Of a stretch of 64,000 bases of DNA, positions 30,967 to 41,310 are shown in pieces (within the stretch, counting starts at the first letter, position 1; each line of letters begins with the position of its first letter). The notes beneath the pieces are model-generated. The model did no database searches. It was given only the letters and a program-made list of their open reading frames with translations, and was not told the DNA's origin. The position numbers and the translations under genes are program-made. This stretch comes from Emiliania huxleyi CCMP1516 (Eukaryota > Haptophyta > Isochrysidales > Noelaerhabdaceae): the NCBI RefSeq assembly GCF_000372725.1, contig NW_005202428.1, positions 977,331 through 1,041,330 on the forward strand, read 5' to 3'.

Positions 30967-31902
30967 ATGAAGCGCCTCGTCATCATGAAGGCCGACCGGT
31001 CCGGCTCCACCTGGTTCACCCGGCTCTTGGTCCACGCGGCTCCACACCACGCCTGGATCACGGAGGAGGCGCTCTCCGGACCGGCCGCAGCAGCACAGCC
31101 TGTCGAGGCCAAGCTTCAGCACCTTTCATCGTGCCTCGCGCGGCCGACGCAACGCCTGCAGCAGCTGCTCGACCGCCCACGTCAGGCTAACTGCTCCGCC
31201 GGTGCTGGCCCGGCTTCGTGCCCGTGGCCACGTGCAATCCTCGGCTTCAGTGTCGACCCGACACATCATCGTCCAGCGCTGCCGTACGATAGGGTGCTGC
31301 GCGCGTGGCCTGACACGCTTGTAGTCGCATTCCTTCGCTCAAACCTCGTCAAGTGGGCCGTGTCGGTCCTGCACGGCTCGGCGCTCCGGAGGGCTGGCTG
31401 CGGTTGGAATGCCAACGCCGCGTGCGCCGCGCGCGCGCCGCTCTCCGCGCTGCGGCTCTCGGCGAGCCGCGTGCTCCGCCAGGTCTACAAGCGCGCACAG
31501 GTTACGCAGCAGGTCCTCTCCGCCGCGACGGGCGCTTCGGGCAGCGTGCACGTGCTGCTGTACGAGCACCTCCAGGCCGACGCTGGCGCAGCACTGGCGG
31601 CGCTGCATCGCGCGCTCGGCTTGCTGCCTCCGCCGCCGGCGCAGGCGGCGGGCGCGCCTCGACCCGGGCATGAGCTGGCTGCGGCGAGGCTGACTAAGGT
31701 GACGGCCGATAACCTCACATTCGCGCTCGAGCCTCGCTCGTACAACGAGCTCGACACCGCCCTCTCGTCGCGGCCGTGCCTGCGAGCCATGCTCAACGCA
31801 CCGGCGGCCACTGCGTTCCCGCTCCTCCAGTGCAGCGTCGGCGGCGAGGCTGCACACGGTCGACCAAGTTTTATCGGGACTGAAGACCTGAGACCGATAT
31901 GA
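30967..31902 (+). CDS. PAPS-dependent sulfotransferase, P-loop type
   Basis: Intronless, 311 aa. The 5'-phosphosulfate loop is at the start (LVIMKADRSGSTWFTRLL) and the 3'-phosphate-binding segment is VVAFLRSNLVKWAVS, with the conserved Arg-Ser. A YNELDTAL segment near residue 255 fits the family's C-terminal part. No signal anchor is visible; the start is very close to the P-loop, so either the protein is soluble or a targeting exon is missing upstream. Known role: sulfation of sugars or small molecules using PAPS. The divergent pairing with an acyltransferase suggests joint decoration of a surface glycan (inference). Confidence 0.82.
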   Translation: MKRLVIMKADRSGSTWFTRLLVHAAPHHAWITEEALSGPAAAAQPVEAKLQHLSSCLARPTQRLQQLLDRPRQANCSAGAGPASCPWPRAILGFSVDPTHHRPALPYDRVLRAWPDTLVVAFLRSNLVKWAVSVLHGSALRRAGCGWNANAACAARAPLSALRLSASRVLRQVYKRAQVTQQVLSAATGASGSVHVLLYEHLQADAGAALAALHRALGLLPPPPAQAAGAPRPGHELAAARLTKVTADNLTFALEPRSYNELDTALSSRPCLRAMLNAPAATAFPLLQCSVGGEAAHGRPSFIGTEDLRPI

Positions 31903-32138
31903 CCGCCCTCGAGGTGATTCGAGTCGGCCCACTCGACGGACGACGCGGCATTATTTATACCATTACGCATTAGGCCGGTGTGATGTGAGCTGTGACGAGT
32001 GAAAGAGATCGGCTTTCCGCACTGGCGGCGCAGCCTGCTGGAGCTGGATGAGCTCGAGGCTGGACGAGCGATGAGAGAGAGTGCATGTAGTATTATAACA
32101 CGAAACAGCGGTTGATTGTTCGGTTTGAGATTGAGTAT
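31903..32138. other. short intergenic region between convergent genes
   Basis: The 3' flanks of the sul­fotransferase (+) and the MATE gene (-). No clear AATAAA; nothing else seen. Confidence 0.4.
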
Positions 32139-33677
32139 TTAGACCGCGGCGACGGCAACTGGGAGTGGCAGTGGGATGGGAGCCGGGGTCCGAGAGTCCT
32201 CGAGATCGAGGCCGACCAGCGTGGCGCCGCTTGCCTTGGCTCCGTCCACCGCCGCCAGCCCCCCTTCGCAACGCGTGGGCGTGTGAGCCGGCGCGCACGA
32301 TGCGGCCCCGCCACTGCCTTGGCTGTGCGCTATGGCAGTCGCAGAGAGCTTGTGCCAGTCGGTGCACGCCGCGCAAAGTCCCATCGCCACCGAGAGCAAC
32401 ATGTAGGTGAAAGCGAGCATCTGCCAGACGCGGGCGGGGCAGGTGGCGAGCCACACCAGAGGACACCCCACCGGCCAGAGCACGCACACGACGAAGACGG
32501 CCATTTGCCGCTGCTGCCCCAACCCCTTGGCGAGGCCGAGCAGCAGCGCAAAGGTGCCGCTGATCAGCAGAAACATGGACCACGACGGCCACATCTCTGC
32601 CGCCGCGGCCAGGACCTCTGCGTCGCGGGAGAAGAGACGCCGCAGCGAGCCGCCGGCGAGAAAGGCGAAGAGCGAGTAGCCGCACACGGTGGCGATCCCG
32701 ACGCCGACGCCAATCGCCGTGGTGCGCCGCGCCGCCGCGACACGGCCGGCGCCGAGGTGGCCGCCCACCGCGTTGGTCAGCGCCGTCGAGAGACCGATGG
32801 CGAGCATGAAGAGGCACGGCTCGAGGCTGTAGCCGACAGAATAGGCTGAGAGCGGGATCGTTCCCAGCGCGCCGACGCGAAAGCAGACGGCCTCCCAGAA
32901 GAGCCACTCGGTGAGCGAGAAGAGGGAGGCGGCAGAGGTGGCCAGGAAGTGCCTCCACGCCTTTCGGTCGCCGAACAGGGCCGCTCGCCCCTCCGCACGC
33001 GGCCAGGCGGCGGCGGCACGCGGCACCCGCCACCGGATGAGGGCAACGAGGACAGCAGCCATGACCGAGAATGTGAAAAGCGGTGCGAGCATGGGCCCGG
33101 AGGGCCCGAATCCTCTCGTCATCTCAAGCCACACCGGGTGGGTGGCCAGGCCGATGACCGCAGCCGGCAGCGGTGGCCACTGCACGTCTTGCGCGTACAC
33201 AAACTTGCGCGATACCTCAAAGACGAGCCAGGGGGCAAGGCTGGGAAGCAGCATGAGCATGTTGGTCTGCGCGAGGGCCGCAACGTCGGGCGGCTGGCCG
33301 AGGGCAGTGAGAATCTCTCTGGCGAAGATCCAGAGCGGCACAGTCGGCAAGAGGAAGGCAGGCGCGGTGATAACTGCTCGCAGGGCAGTGAGTCCGACCC
33401 CCACAGCGTTGCCGGCTCCGAAATTCTGCGGCGCGATGGTGTCCATGGCAGACAGCGGTGCTGTGAGGATCATGTTGCCAGCCACGTTGAACGTGAGCAC
33501 GCCGAGGGTCGCAGCGGCGAGAGGTGTTGCGGACGAAGCTGCGTGCCCGATCTGCATCACCGTCAGCGCCGTCACGGTGAGCTTAGCACCGTCGACTAGG
33601 GCGATAGGGAGGCCGCTCACGAAAAAGCGAGCCGCCACTCGGTAAGACGGCTCGGGCGTTTGGGACGACGACGACAT
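32139..33677 (-). CDS. MATE-family multidrug/toxin extrusion transporter
   Basis: From MSSSSQTPEPSYRVAARFFV the product has 512 aa and about twelve hydrophobic segments, the normal MATE size. Typical parts are ATLGVLTFNVAGNMILTAPL ... MDTIAPQNFGAGN in the first half, and SVGYSLEPCLFMLAIGLSTA ... TNAVGGHLGAGR in the second, the two pseudo-symmetric MATE signatures. The C-terminal tail after the last helix is a soluble Ala/Ser/Pro-rich stretch of about 70 residues. Known role: cation-coupled export of organic compounds at the plasma or vacuolar membrane. An in-frame ATG at 33767 adds 30 Arg/Cys-rich residues and is less likely. Confidence 0.9.
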   Translation of the reverse strand: MSSSSQTPEPSYRVAARFFVSGLPIALVDGAKLTVTALTVMQIGHAASSATPLAAATLGVLTFNVAGNMILTAPLSAMDTIAPQNFGAGNAVGVGLTALRAVITAPAFLLPTVPLWIFAREILTALGQPPDVAALAQTNMLMLLPSLAPWLVFEVSRKFVYAQDVQWPPLPAAVIGLATHPVWLEMTRGFGPSGPMLAPLFTFSVMAAVLVALIRWRVPRAAAAWPRAEGRAALFGDRKAWRHFLATSAASLFSLTEWLFWEAVCFRVGALGTIPLSAYSVGYSLEPCLFMLAIGLSTALTNAVGGHLGAGRVAAARRTTAIGVGVGIATVCGYSLFAFLAGGSLRRLFSRDAEVLAAAAEMWPSWSMFLLISGTFALLLGLAKGLGQQRQMAVFVVCVLWPVGCPLVWLATCPARVWQMLAFTYMLLSVAMGLCAACTDWHKLSATAIAHSQGSGGAASCAPAHTPTRCEGGLAAVDGAKASGATLVGLDLEDSRTPAPIPLPLPVAVAAV

Positions 33678-33845
33678 GCACGAGCGAGGTCCTTGTCCTC
33701 GCACCTCTTCTTGAAGAAGAGGTCTGCACGAGCGTGCCTCGCACTTGCGCGGAAGAAGAGGTCGCACCAGCGGCCAGGCACGACTTCCGCGAACTCGCGC
33801 TGAGGAGAAAAAAGAAACAACTCGGCCGACGAAGCTCTCTAGCCC

Positions 33846-33970
33846 GTTTAAAATCCCTGTGTGGTGGCGGCGTGCCGTCCTCCCATCCCTCCCTTGCTTA
33901 AAATCCCTGTGTGGTGGCGGCGTGCCGTCCTCCCATCCCCCCCTTGGGTTCTCCGTTTTCTTTCTTGCCC
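33846..33970 (+). repeat. two R2 tails in tandem
   Basis: TTAAAATCCCTGTGTGGTGG and its GC-rich continuation occur at 33848 and again at 33899. The second continues into the TTCTTTCTT end. They lie about 170 bp upstream of the MATE start. Confidence 0.85.
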
Positions 33971-34116
33971 ACCGCGCTTCACCGCCCTATGCGCATGTCT
34001 TGTCGCCCTAGGGGCTCGGGCCCCGGCCTGAACTCCTCACTGCACGTTGCAGAATGTCCCTTGTAATGTGAGAGAGTGCGTTGTGTTCTTGTTTTGTATC
34101 CGCTTTCTCTTTCTTC

Positions 34117-34405
34117 TAGCCCGTAACCCGATCCCAATCGTCTGGCTAACTGGGCGAGCTTCTTAGCTCCCCGGTCCTGGGCGTGCGGCTACCGACTGCA
34201 CTAAAAGTGCTCCAAGTGCGGGGCTCACAACACGGGGCACGGGACCCCTCCCTCCCTTGGGAGCACTTGGAGCACTTGGAGTGCAGTCATTAACCGCACA
34301 TCCAGGGCCGGGGAGCTCAGAAGCGCACCCAGCGGGCCGGATGATTGGCATCGGGTTGCGGGCAAGAGAGCCCTAGCCCCGGGGGTGCGCGTTCGCAGGG
34401 CATGG
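34117..34405. repeat. inverted pair of R1 copies
   Basis: A diverged plus-strand copy (34117-34218) faces a better-preserved minus-strand copy (34258-34405) across about 40 bp. The pair could form a large hairpin if transcribed. Confidence 0.75.
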
Positions 34406-34641
34406 GATATCTGTTTTCTTTCTTTGTTTCTTTCTGGGGCACGGGACTGGCGCGAACTGGCACCAATGCGCCACCAACACAGGTACACCACGGGAGCCGC
34501 CTAAGCGACTCGTGCGAGGAAAGAATTTTGCGAGGACAAAACAATATAAAAAATCCCCGGCGTGGGCTGGGAGTCTGCCCTCGAGGTTCTGCCACCCCTC
34601 ATCAACATGTGTCTTGGCAGAGTTCCCCTCCCCTTGCCATG

Positions 34642-35230
34642 CTACGGCAGCACGTTGTTTGCTCCAACGTGCGACGCCGCCAGTTCCGAGGCGGTGACGC
34701 AGGAAAGGCCTCGGCTCTCGCACCACTCGAGGAAACCCGTCGTGATGGGCACCACGCTGAGGCGATCACGCGCCCGCGGCACGTGAAAGATGACCACCGA
34801 CCCCGGCTTGGTGCGCCGTGCACAGTACTCCACATGCCACGCCACCGTCGCGGCGCCAGCCTGCGTCCCCCGCCTTCCGCCCCCCACAAAGACGTCGTTG
34901 CTAAACCTAAAGACGTCGCCGAGGAGGGGTGAGTACCCTTCCCGCTGCAGCACGCGCGCCATCGCGCACGACATGGCGCCCATCGGCGGGCGGAACCACG
35001 TCCTTGCTGACGGCGGCGGCAGTTGCGGTTGGTACGGCGCGAGGGAGGGCTTCCTCCGCGGCGCGAAGATCGGCGGCGAAGGCGGGCTCGCCGAGGATCG
35101 TGCGGCATGTGGTTGCATAGCTCGTGCCCCGCAGCGACGATGCGCCTCATGAGGCCGGCGCAGTCTCGGGCCTTCGCTAGGATGGATGAGAAAACCGTCC
35201 GTAAAGCGGCCGTGCCAACAACTCCTGGGG
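34642..35230 (-). pseudogene. decayed polysaccharide deacetylase (NodB-like)
   Basis: Clear NodB pieces lie in order on the minus strand: GRFTDGFLIHPS, then AGLMRRIVAAGHELCNHMPH (metal-site His motif), FAADLRAAEEAL, and ARTWFRPPMGAMSCAMARVL with GSVVIFHVPRARDRL and a plausible end. They fall in three reading frames with too little room for introns (gaps of one to about 30 nt). Either several small indels have disabled the gene or the assembly has errors here. Its 5' end abuts the QSOX start (35260, opposite strand), so the two would have shared a promoter. Known family role: removal of acetyl or acyl groups from chitin-like or peptidoglycan sugars. Confidence 0.6.
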
Positions 35231-35259
35231 GCCGACGCCTCGAGGGTTGTCACAGAATA

Positions 35260-36016
35260 ATGCTCGCGCTCGCCGCCTGCGTCGTGGCACTGTATACCGG
35301 CGACGCCTACGTACAGCTCGTTCGCGACTTCACGCAGGTGCAGGCGCAGCCGCACACGGTCTTTGCCATCGAGTTCTTTGCCGGATGGTGCGGCCACTGC
35401 CAGGTGCCGAAGGAGGAGAGTCTGCGCCGTGCCGCCTCAACAGAGTACCGAGCCATGACTTACCGCTGCTGTGCCAGGCGTTTGCGCCGGTGTGGAAGGC
35501 CGCGGCGGCGGGCGCGTGCGCCGCTCGGCCGGCGCTCACCTTTGGCGCTGTCGACTGCGTCGCCGACTACGTCCTCTGCAGAGAGATGGGTGTGAGCGGC
35601 TTCCCGAGCGTCCGCGTCTTCACGGCTGGTGCGCCTCCAACGGGCGAGGAGCTCGCCACCTGCGGGCACGGCTGCGAGTCCGCCGTCGAGGTCCTCGATG
35701 ACGTGTTGGCGGCGGCGAACGCCGCCGCGGCCCGCGCTGCCGCTGCCTCGGGCCCGCCATTCAGATGCTGAACACTGATCCGCGTACTCCAACCAGCGCT
35801 CGAGCACGTGCGCAGCTGCATTCCGCCGTATGCACGCCCTGGGCATCGCTTGAGCCGCCCTCGCATTACCGTGATGCGCCGAATCCCCGCACATGCTCTG
35901 TTTCCCCACCCCCAGTCTTCACACCCTCAGGCTCTCTGCAGCTTCTCAAGGCGCCTCCGGCCACGCCCCTCTCGGGAGCAGCGCTCCTCAAGGCGTCGCG
36001 CGATCTCGCCGCCTTG

Positions 36017-36064
<48 letters not shown>

Positions 36065-38563
36065 AGTTGCGCCACCGTCCGTTTGCCGAGCGGCTCCGAC
36101 TCGCGAGCGGCGGTGTTTGTTCTGTCAGTCCGTCGCATACACCTCATAGTCCGTCCCACACACCTCGTAGCGCCGAGGACGGACGGACGCACGCACGCGC
36201 GCACGCGCGCGCGCGCATACACACGCTGCGCATTGTCGCCGGCCGAGTCGCTCTGCCGACATACACAGCGCCGCAGCCTCACACAGTCCACACACAGCTG
36301 TGCGTTCTGGACGTGTCCGGTAGCCCGCCGTCGCCTCGCGGAGTGGCCGCCGCCACTACTGATCAGTCCTCCGCCCTCGCCCTCTCAGGAGCCGTTTCCT
36401 ATGCCGCCAGAGGCGTTCTCGCGGCCGGTGCCGCTGCAGGACGTGACATCGGCGGTTGTGTACGGGCTGCAGCGCGAGGTGGTCGGCGTCGCCATCGGCG
36501 AGCAGGACGAGGCGCGGAGAGGTGCGGTAGACAGCCAGATGGGGAAGAGGCGAAGCACACAGAGTCGGGACACGAGCGCGTTTGGGATGGGACGCGGGCA
36601 GCACACAGGCGACACACACTGGAGCACACAGACACACGAGCAAGGCTGACTCCCGGCTGTGCTGTCGCCTCCCGAGCGTCTCTTCCAGTGTTCATGCAGC
36701 GACGCCCTTCCGAAGCGTCTCTCGGAGCCTCCCCAAAGGCGCGCTGCGCGAGTGGCTAGCGACTCTGAGCGCTCTGCTGCCGGCGGAGCCCAACAGGCAG
36801 CAGATGGGCAGGCTCGAGTCCCTAGATGCGGAGTAGAAGACCTGGCTGCTATGTGGAGCTAGAGACCACACGCAGTCGCAGCGTGAAGTCGGCACTGCAG
36901 TCGCAGCTGTGGACTCGCGGGATGCTCCGGATAGAGTGCACGAGATCACGCTCTCGGTGTATTGACCGCTCGACCTCGACCCGACCGCAGGCTTGAGGCA
37001 ATGTGCGCACACGAGAGGGCAATCAGCCCGGAGCGGTGGGAGGAGCTGCTCGGCGAGATCGAGGCGCCGCTGCTGCCGACAGGCGTGGCCGCGCCTGTAG
37101 CGGCCGCGTGGGCGGCGTGATGAAGTCGTCCCTCATGGATGGACTGAGTCTAGGCGGGCCCGCTGGGGGGATTGCGTGGGCTGCGTGTCGTGGCGCGAGC
37201 GCGGACGCTCGCGGGTACCCGTGCGGATTGTGGTTGCTCTTCCACACCCTCCTCGCGCAGGCGGGACCGAGCACCCGAGAGCACCCGAGAGCACCCGAGA
37301 GCACCCGAGACTTGCCCTCCTCTCCAACTGCAGGCGCGCACAGACGCGCAGGGGGTCGCCGCGCTGCGTGCGATCCGAAGCTACGTCCGCTTCTTCTTCG
37401 GCTGCCAGGGCTGCGCGCGCCATTTCCTTGCGATGAGCAACCTCGAGGTGCGAGCCCACGACACAACTGCCCACAGACACCTGCAGCAGGCGACGTCCCG
37501 CAGACATTCCCCAACGGTTCGCTCAGCGGGTGTTGGCATGAGCAGGCCTTACTTGTTTCGTTCATTCTCTAGGCCGACCCGCTCGATGGCGTGCGCACGG
37601 CGAGCGGGGCACGGCTCTGGCTGTGGAGGGCTCATAGCTTAGATGCGGAGCACGGAGCCTCGTCTTCCTTGCAGTCAGAACACACGTGTAGTTGTCTTCG
37701 CAGCCCTGTTGTTCACGCGATGCTCCGATGCACTGCCCGAGACCACACCCCCACCCCACCGCTCAAATCATGCACTAGGCGCACAACCGCCTCAACGCGC
37801 GCCTCAACGCGTCGGCGGCGAGCGAGGTGCCGCGGCCAACTTCGCCGATCTCGGGCGATCTCGGACGATCTCGGCTTAGCTCGGCCGACCTCGGACGTTC
37901 TCGGCTGACTTCGGCTGGCCTCTGTTGATCTCGGGCGATCTCGGGCGATCTGGAGGATCTCTGACGATCTCTCGAGCCAGGTGCTACGGCTGGGCCTGCC
38001 CAAGCAGCAGTGGCGCGCCTCCCTTTTTTCTTCCCTAGACACCCTCTAGACAGTTGCTCGCAGCAGTGTCGCGCAGGAGAGCGCCCAGTCCCCTCCCGTC
38101 CGTACTAGCCCCGACACCACCTCACACCCCCTGGCTGCGCCCCGCCAGGCCAACGCCGGCCGCCTGCCCGCAGTGCCGGCCGCGGTATACCGCGGGCGGC
38201 CGGCGCTGGGAGCTTGGCGCGGTGGCAGAGTACTTGCACGGGACCTTCTGCCGCCCGGAGCCGGGTCGGCCTTGCAGCAGCCCCGGCACCGTCGAGTCGG
38301 CGGCCGGCAGCAGCGCCGTGATCGGCATCGCGCCGTACCTCACCGCGCCGAACCTCACCGCGACCGATGCCTACTACCTCACCGCCGGCGCCGTCCTCGC
38401 CGCCTGCCTGCTCGCTTGCTATCACTGTTGGGAGCGGGCCTCGGCGCCGGCGCCGCACGCGCAGCAGCGGCGGCGGCAGCAGACGAACCGCTTGCTGCCG
38501 CCGTCGCCCCGATCCTGTGGTAGAGGGATCTTGTGGCACGACTCGGACGGCAGCTCGGATTAG
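35260..38563 (+). CDS. QSOX: quiescin sulfhydryl oxidase (thioredoxin + Erv/ALR), multi-exon
   Basis: Resolved exons: 35260-35403, 35478-about 35755, 36389-about 36520, about 36690-36811, 36991-37082, 37154-37260, 37334-37447, 37573-37629, 37779-37826, 37981-38012 and 38149-38563; an exon near 35939-36060 is uncertain. A signal peptide (MLALAACVVALYTGDA) precedes a thioredoxin fold with the redox pair in FFAGWCGHCQAFAPVWK and the cis-Pro loop GFPSVRVF. A helical spacer includes RPVPLQDVTSAVVYGLQREV and ISPERWEELLGEIEAPLLP. The FAD-binding Erv domain shows GYPCGLWLLFHTLLAQA, FFFGCQGCARHFLAMS, LWLWRAHNRLNARLN and a shuttle ACPQCR. One C-terminal membrane helix (YYLTAGAVLAACLLACYHC) anchors it. 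Known role: disulfide formation in the secretory pathway with release of H2O2. Confidence 0.9.
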
Positions 38564-38976
38564 GAGGCCGCCTGGCAGCGCGCCGCTTGGCCCGTGCACG
38601 TCCCCAGCCCCCGTGTGTGTTTGGTGGTGGTAAAAAGATAGATAGAGAGGCGGCGCGGGGCGCCTGCCCTCTCTCTGACCGGGGTGGACCATAACAAAGT
38701 ATCGCGCACACATGCGTGACTGGCTGACATTGACACCGGCCGCCGCGCGGCGCTTTCGGACGGTAGCTTTGTTAACGTTTCCGAAAAAAGAAAACGACGG
38801 ACTTGACTCGCCTGGATCAGCAGGAGGGTACGAAGAGATTAGGTTTAGGAGCAGCAGGGACCCGAGGCGCGAGGGACCATGCGGAAGACGCGGCTAGTGC
38901 TACGGCTTTAGTCCCCCATCGGGAGGACGACCCCGGCTAGCCGCCGACCACACCCACAAAGAACCCTGCACAAAGA
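38564..38976. other. intergenic, no gene seen
   Basis: Downstream of QSOX and up to the second TIR element. Short open frames only. Confidence 0.4.
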
Positions 38977-39847
38977 CTGAGGGAGGGTGTAGAGGATGTA
39001 GAGTGTAGAGCGCTGTAGAGCTGTAGAGATGTAGAGCGCTGTAGAGCTGTAGAGCTCTACATCCGCCGCGTGACGAGGCGCCTGCGTTGTAGAGCGATGT
39101 AGAGCGCGATTTTGTTGTAGAGTTTGTTGTAGAGGCTCTACAGCCAAACCGCCGGGAAGGCAGTGACTCAAAGAGGTCGAGCCGCGCTAATGGGGTGTCT
39201 CCGAGCTTAGTGAAGCTCTGATGGACAGCCCTGACTATCCCTGACACACAGAGAGTCCCTCTGACGGCACACAACACCCTATAACTGCGTCATGACCAGC
39301 CTGCCATGTGTCGCCGGTGCCGCATTCGTCGCTGTGCTTCTTTAGCAGGCGGTGGACTGTCGGCTGCGAGGACGGTCGCATTTGCGCGAGGCGAGGCGAG
39401 CATTCAGACGCGTTGCATGCGCCATGACTCGCGCCAGCGCGTGCGGGAGCTCCTGGCTGAGCGTTGAGTCCAGGCGAGTTGCGCTGGCCACTATCGCTAC
39501 GCCGAGCCGAGCTGACGCGCCGAGGCGCCGGCCAGTCGCAGCCGTGAGGCATGCCATAGCAGCAGAGGCACCTGCCACCCATTGGGCGGGCAGACAGAAG
39601 GCCAGGGCAGCACTGGCAAGTGCAACGCGCCTCATGTCGGAGAGCGACCGTGCCTCGTTCGCCGCTTATGATGTAGAGTTTGTTGTAGAGATTTCACGTT
39701 GTAGAGCGCCTCTACATCGCTCTACAACGCAGGCGCCTCGTCACGCGGCGGATGTAGAGCTCTACAGCTCTACAGCGCTCCAGAGCGCTCTACATCTCTA
39801 CAGCTCTACAGCGCTCTACACTCTACATCCTCTACACCCTCCCTCAG
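38977..39847. mobile_element. non-autonomous TIR element, copy 2 (871 bp)
   Basis: Same ends (CTGAGGGAGGGTG ... CACCCTCCCTCAG), the same TGTAGAG-rich TIRs and the same core as the copy at 12670-13554, in the same orientation. The flanks show CACAAAGA on both sides (8 bp; 9 bp if the G is counted). The 97-codon signal-peptide-like frame is also open here (39342-39635). Confidence 0.92.
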
Positions 39848-39892
39848 CACAAAGATCGCACGGGCGGGGACCTTTTCCCTTTTTACCAGAAA

Positions 39893-39942
39893 GCACTTGG
39901 AGCACTTGGAGTGCAGTCATCAACCGCACATCCAGGGCCAAA
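39893..39942 (-). repeat. R1 fragment, inverted
   Basis: GCACTTGGAGCACTTGGAGT then GCAGTCATCAACCGCACATC, the inverse of the R1 3' half. Confidence 0.7.
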
Positions 39943-39990
39943 AGCCGTTTTTTTGACCGCGCAAGATATAAAGGGTGTCCTAAGGGCTCT

Positions 39991-41310
39991 CGGTTACTGG
40001 ACCGTCACGTGTTCAACGACGTTGAACAGTGTTCAACCACGGCGCTGTTCACAGCGCGCGCGGACGGCCGTTCTGCGAGTCCAGCTCCGCTTGACTTTTG
40101 TAAAGCATGCTTGTGGCAAGTTATAGACGCTAGTATCGACCTCAGAGACCCAAACCCGAATTAATAATTAAGGCTCAAAGTATGGTTGAACAACCGTTGA
40201 ACAAACAGGTTGAACAACGATATCCGACTAGTGCGACCGCTAGACGGCGGTCTCCGCCGGCCCCAAGGCTGCCCAGCCCCAGTACCACACCGGCCACGTA
40301 GACCGTAGCGCTGGAGTGGTCAGTGAGGCACTAGACGGGCTACGGAACCATGCGCGCGCCGGCCGGATAGGCTGCGCGCAGGGGCCGCGCCGCCTCGATT
40401 TCGCATCTCCGCTCCGCGGCCGACTGAGGGGCCAGCTCGCCCGGCGACAAGCCCAGCCATCGCCCAGCGCCCCGTATCGACGGAGGGCACGCAAAAAACC
40501 CGCACCTACGACTAGGGTGAGCCCGTGAGGGCGTCGGTGTCGGCCGCGGGCGGGCTGCGAGGAGGGCGCTGGTGGGAGCATGGGAGATGCACCACCGCTC
40601 GACGAAGACGCGCCCGACGAAGCCCTGCTTGCGGAGGATGGTCGATCCTCACCTACTAGCGTCGGGCGTGTGCGAAAAAGAGCGCAAATCGGAGCTCAAC
40701 TCGCGCGCGGCTGGGAAAGGGGTGTGGCACCCCTCCGAAGGCGCCTCGCGAGGAGCTGCTGCTGCCTCCAAACGCGCTCGGGCAGCACGTCGGCGCGCCT
40801 GCGGGGTTGGGGAGGTGAAACTATGCTTGCTGGCACGCGCATCCCGCACCACCCCCACGTCCGCGCGCACCATGCCGCCATCCCACCTCACAGCCAAGCG
40901 CCATCGCCGTCGGACGCGGCGACGCCGAGCGGTGGCCTCGCAGACGACGAGCGCGATGAGGCCGCCGCGCCGCCGGAGTGGCCGGCGCGTGCCAGCCGCT
41001 GGCCCGCCCAGCGTGGCGGGACCGGCTCGCCCATCCTGGCCCGCGCGCTTGCCGACGCGAGAAGATCGCGCGGGAGGGCAAATCTTGGGCAAAATGCCCT
41101 GTTTGCCAATCCTTCACGGCGACTTCACGTCGGAACGAGTCGGATCGACGACTCCCCGCCTGGACCAGCGTGTGCGCCTTGCAATTCTATACAGAATCGA
41201 CACGTGGTACGTCTTCTCAATCGCTCGTGGAGAGGAGCTACGGCCAATCCTAAGTAGTGTTCAACGACGTTGAACAATGTTCAACGTCGTTGAACACGGT
41301 CCAGTAACCG
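39991..41310. mobile_element. TIR element with GTTGAAC subterminal repeats
   Basis: The left end CGGTTACTGGACCGT is inverted at the right end (CCAGTAACCG closing at 41310). The match continues for about 45 bp through copies of GTTCAACGACGTTGAAC. Further GTTGAACA units lie at 40178-40215. CTCT flanks both ends and may be a 4-bp target duplication. No transposase was recognised; internal open frames overlap in all three forward frames. Confidence 0.7.
40580..41257 (+). CDS. unrecognised ORF inside the 39991-41310 element
   Basis: 225 codons starting MGDAPPLDEDAPDEALLAED; a competing frame starts eight bases earlier. Composition is Arg/Ala/Pro-rich, as expected by chance in this DNA. A third frame contains GKSWAKCPVCQSF, which could be a zinc-binding remnant. 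Kept only because it spans most of the element. Confidence 0.2.
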   Translation: MGDAPPLDEDAPDEALLAEDGRSSPTSVGRVRKRAQIGAQLARGWERGVAPLRRRLARSCCCLQTRSGSTSARLRGWGGETMLAGTRIPHHPHVRAHHAAIPPHSQAPSPSDAATPSGGLADDERDEAAAPPEWPARASRWPAQRGGTGSPILARALADARRSRGRANLGQNALFANPSRRLHVGTSRIDDSPPGPACAPCNSIQNRHVVRLLNRSWRGATANPK

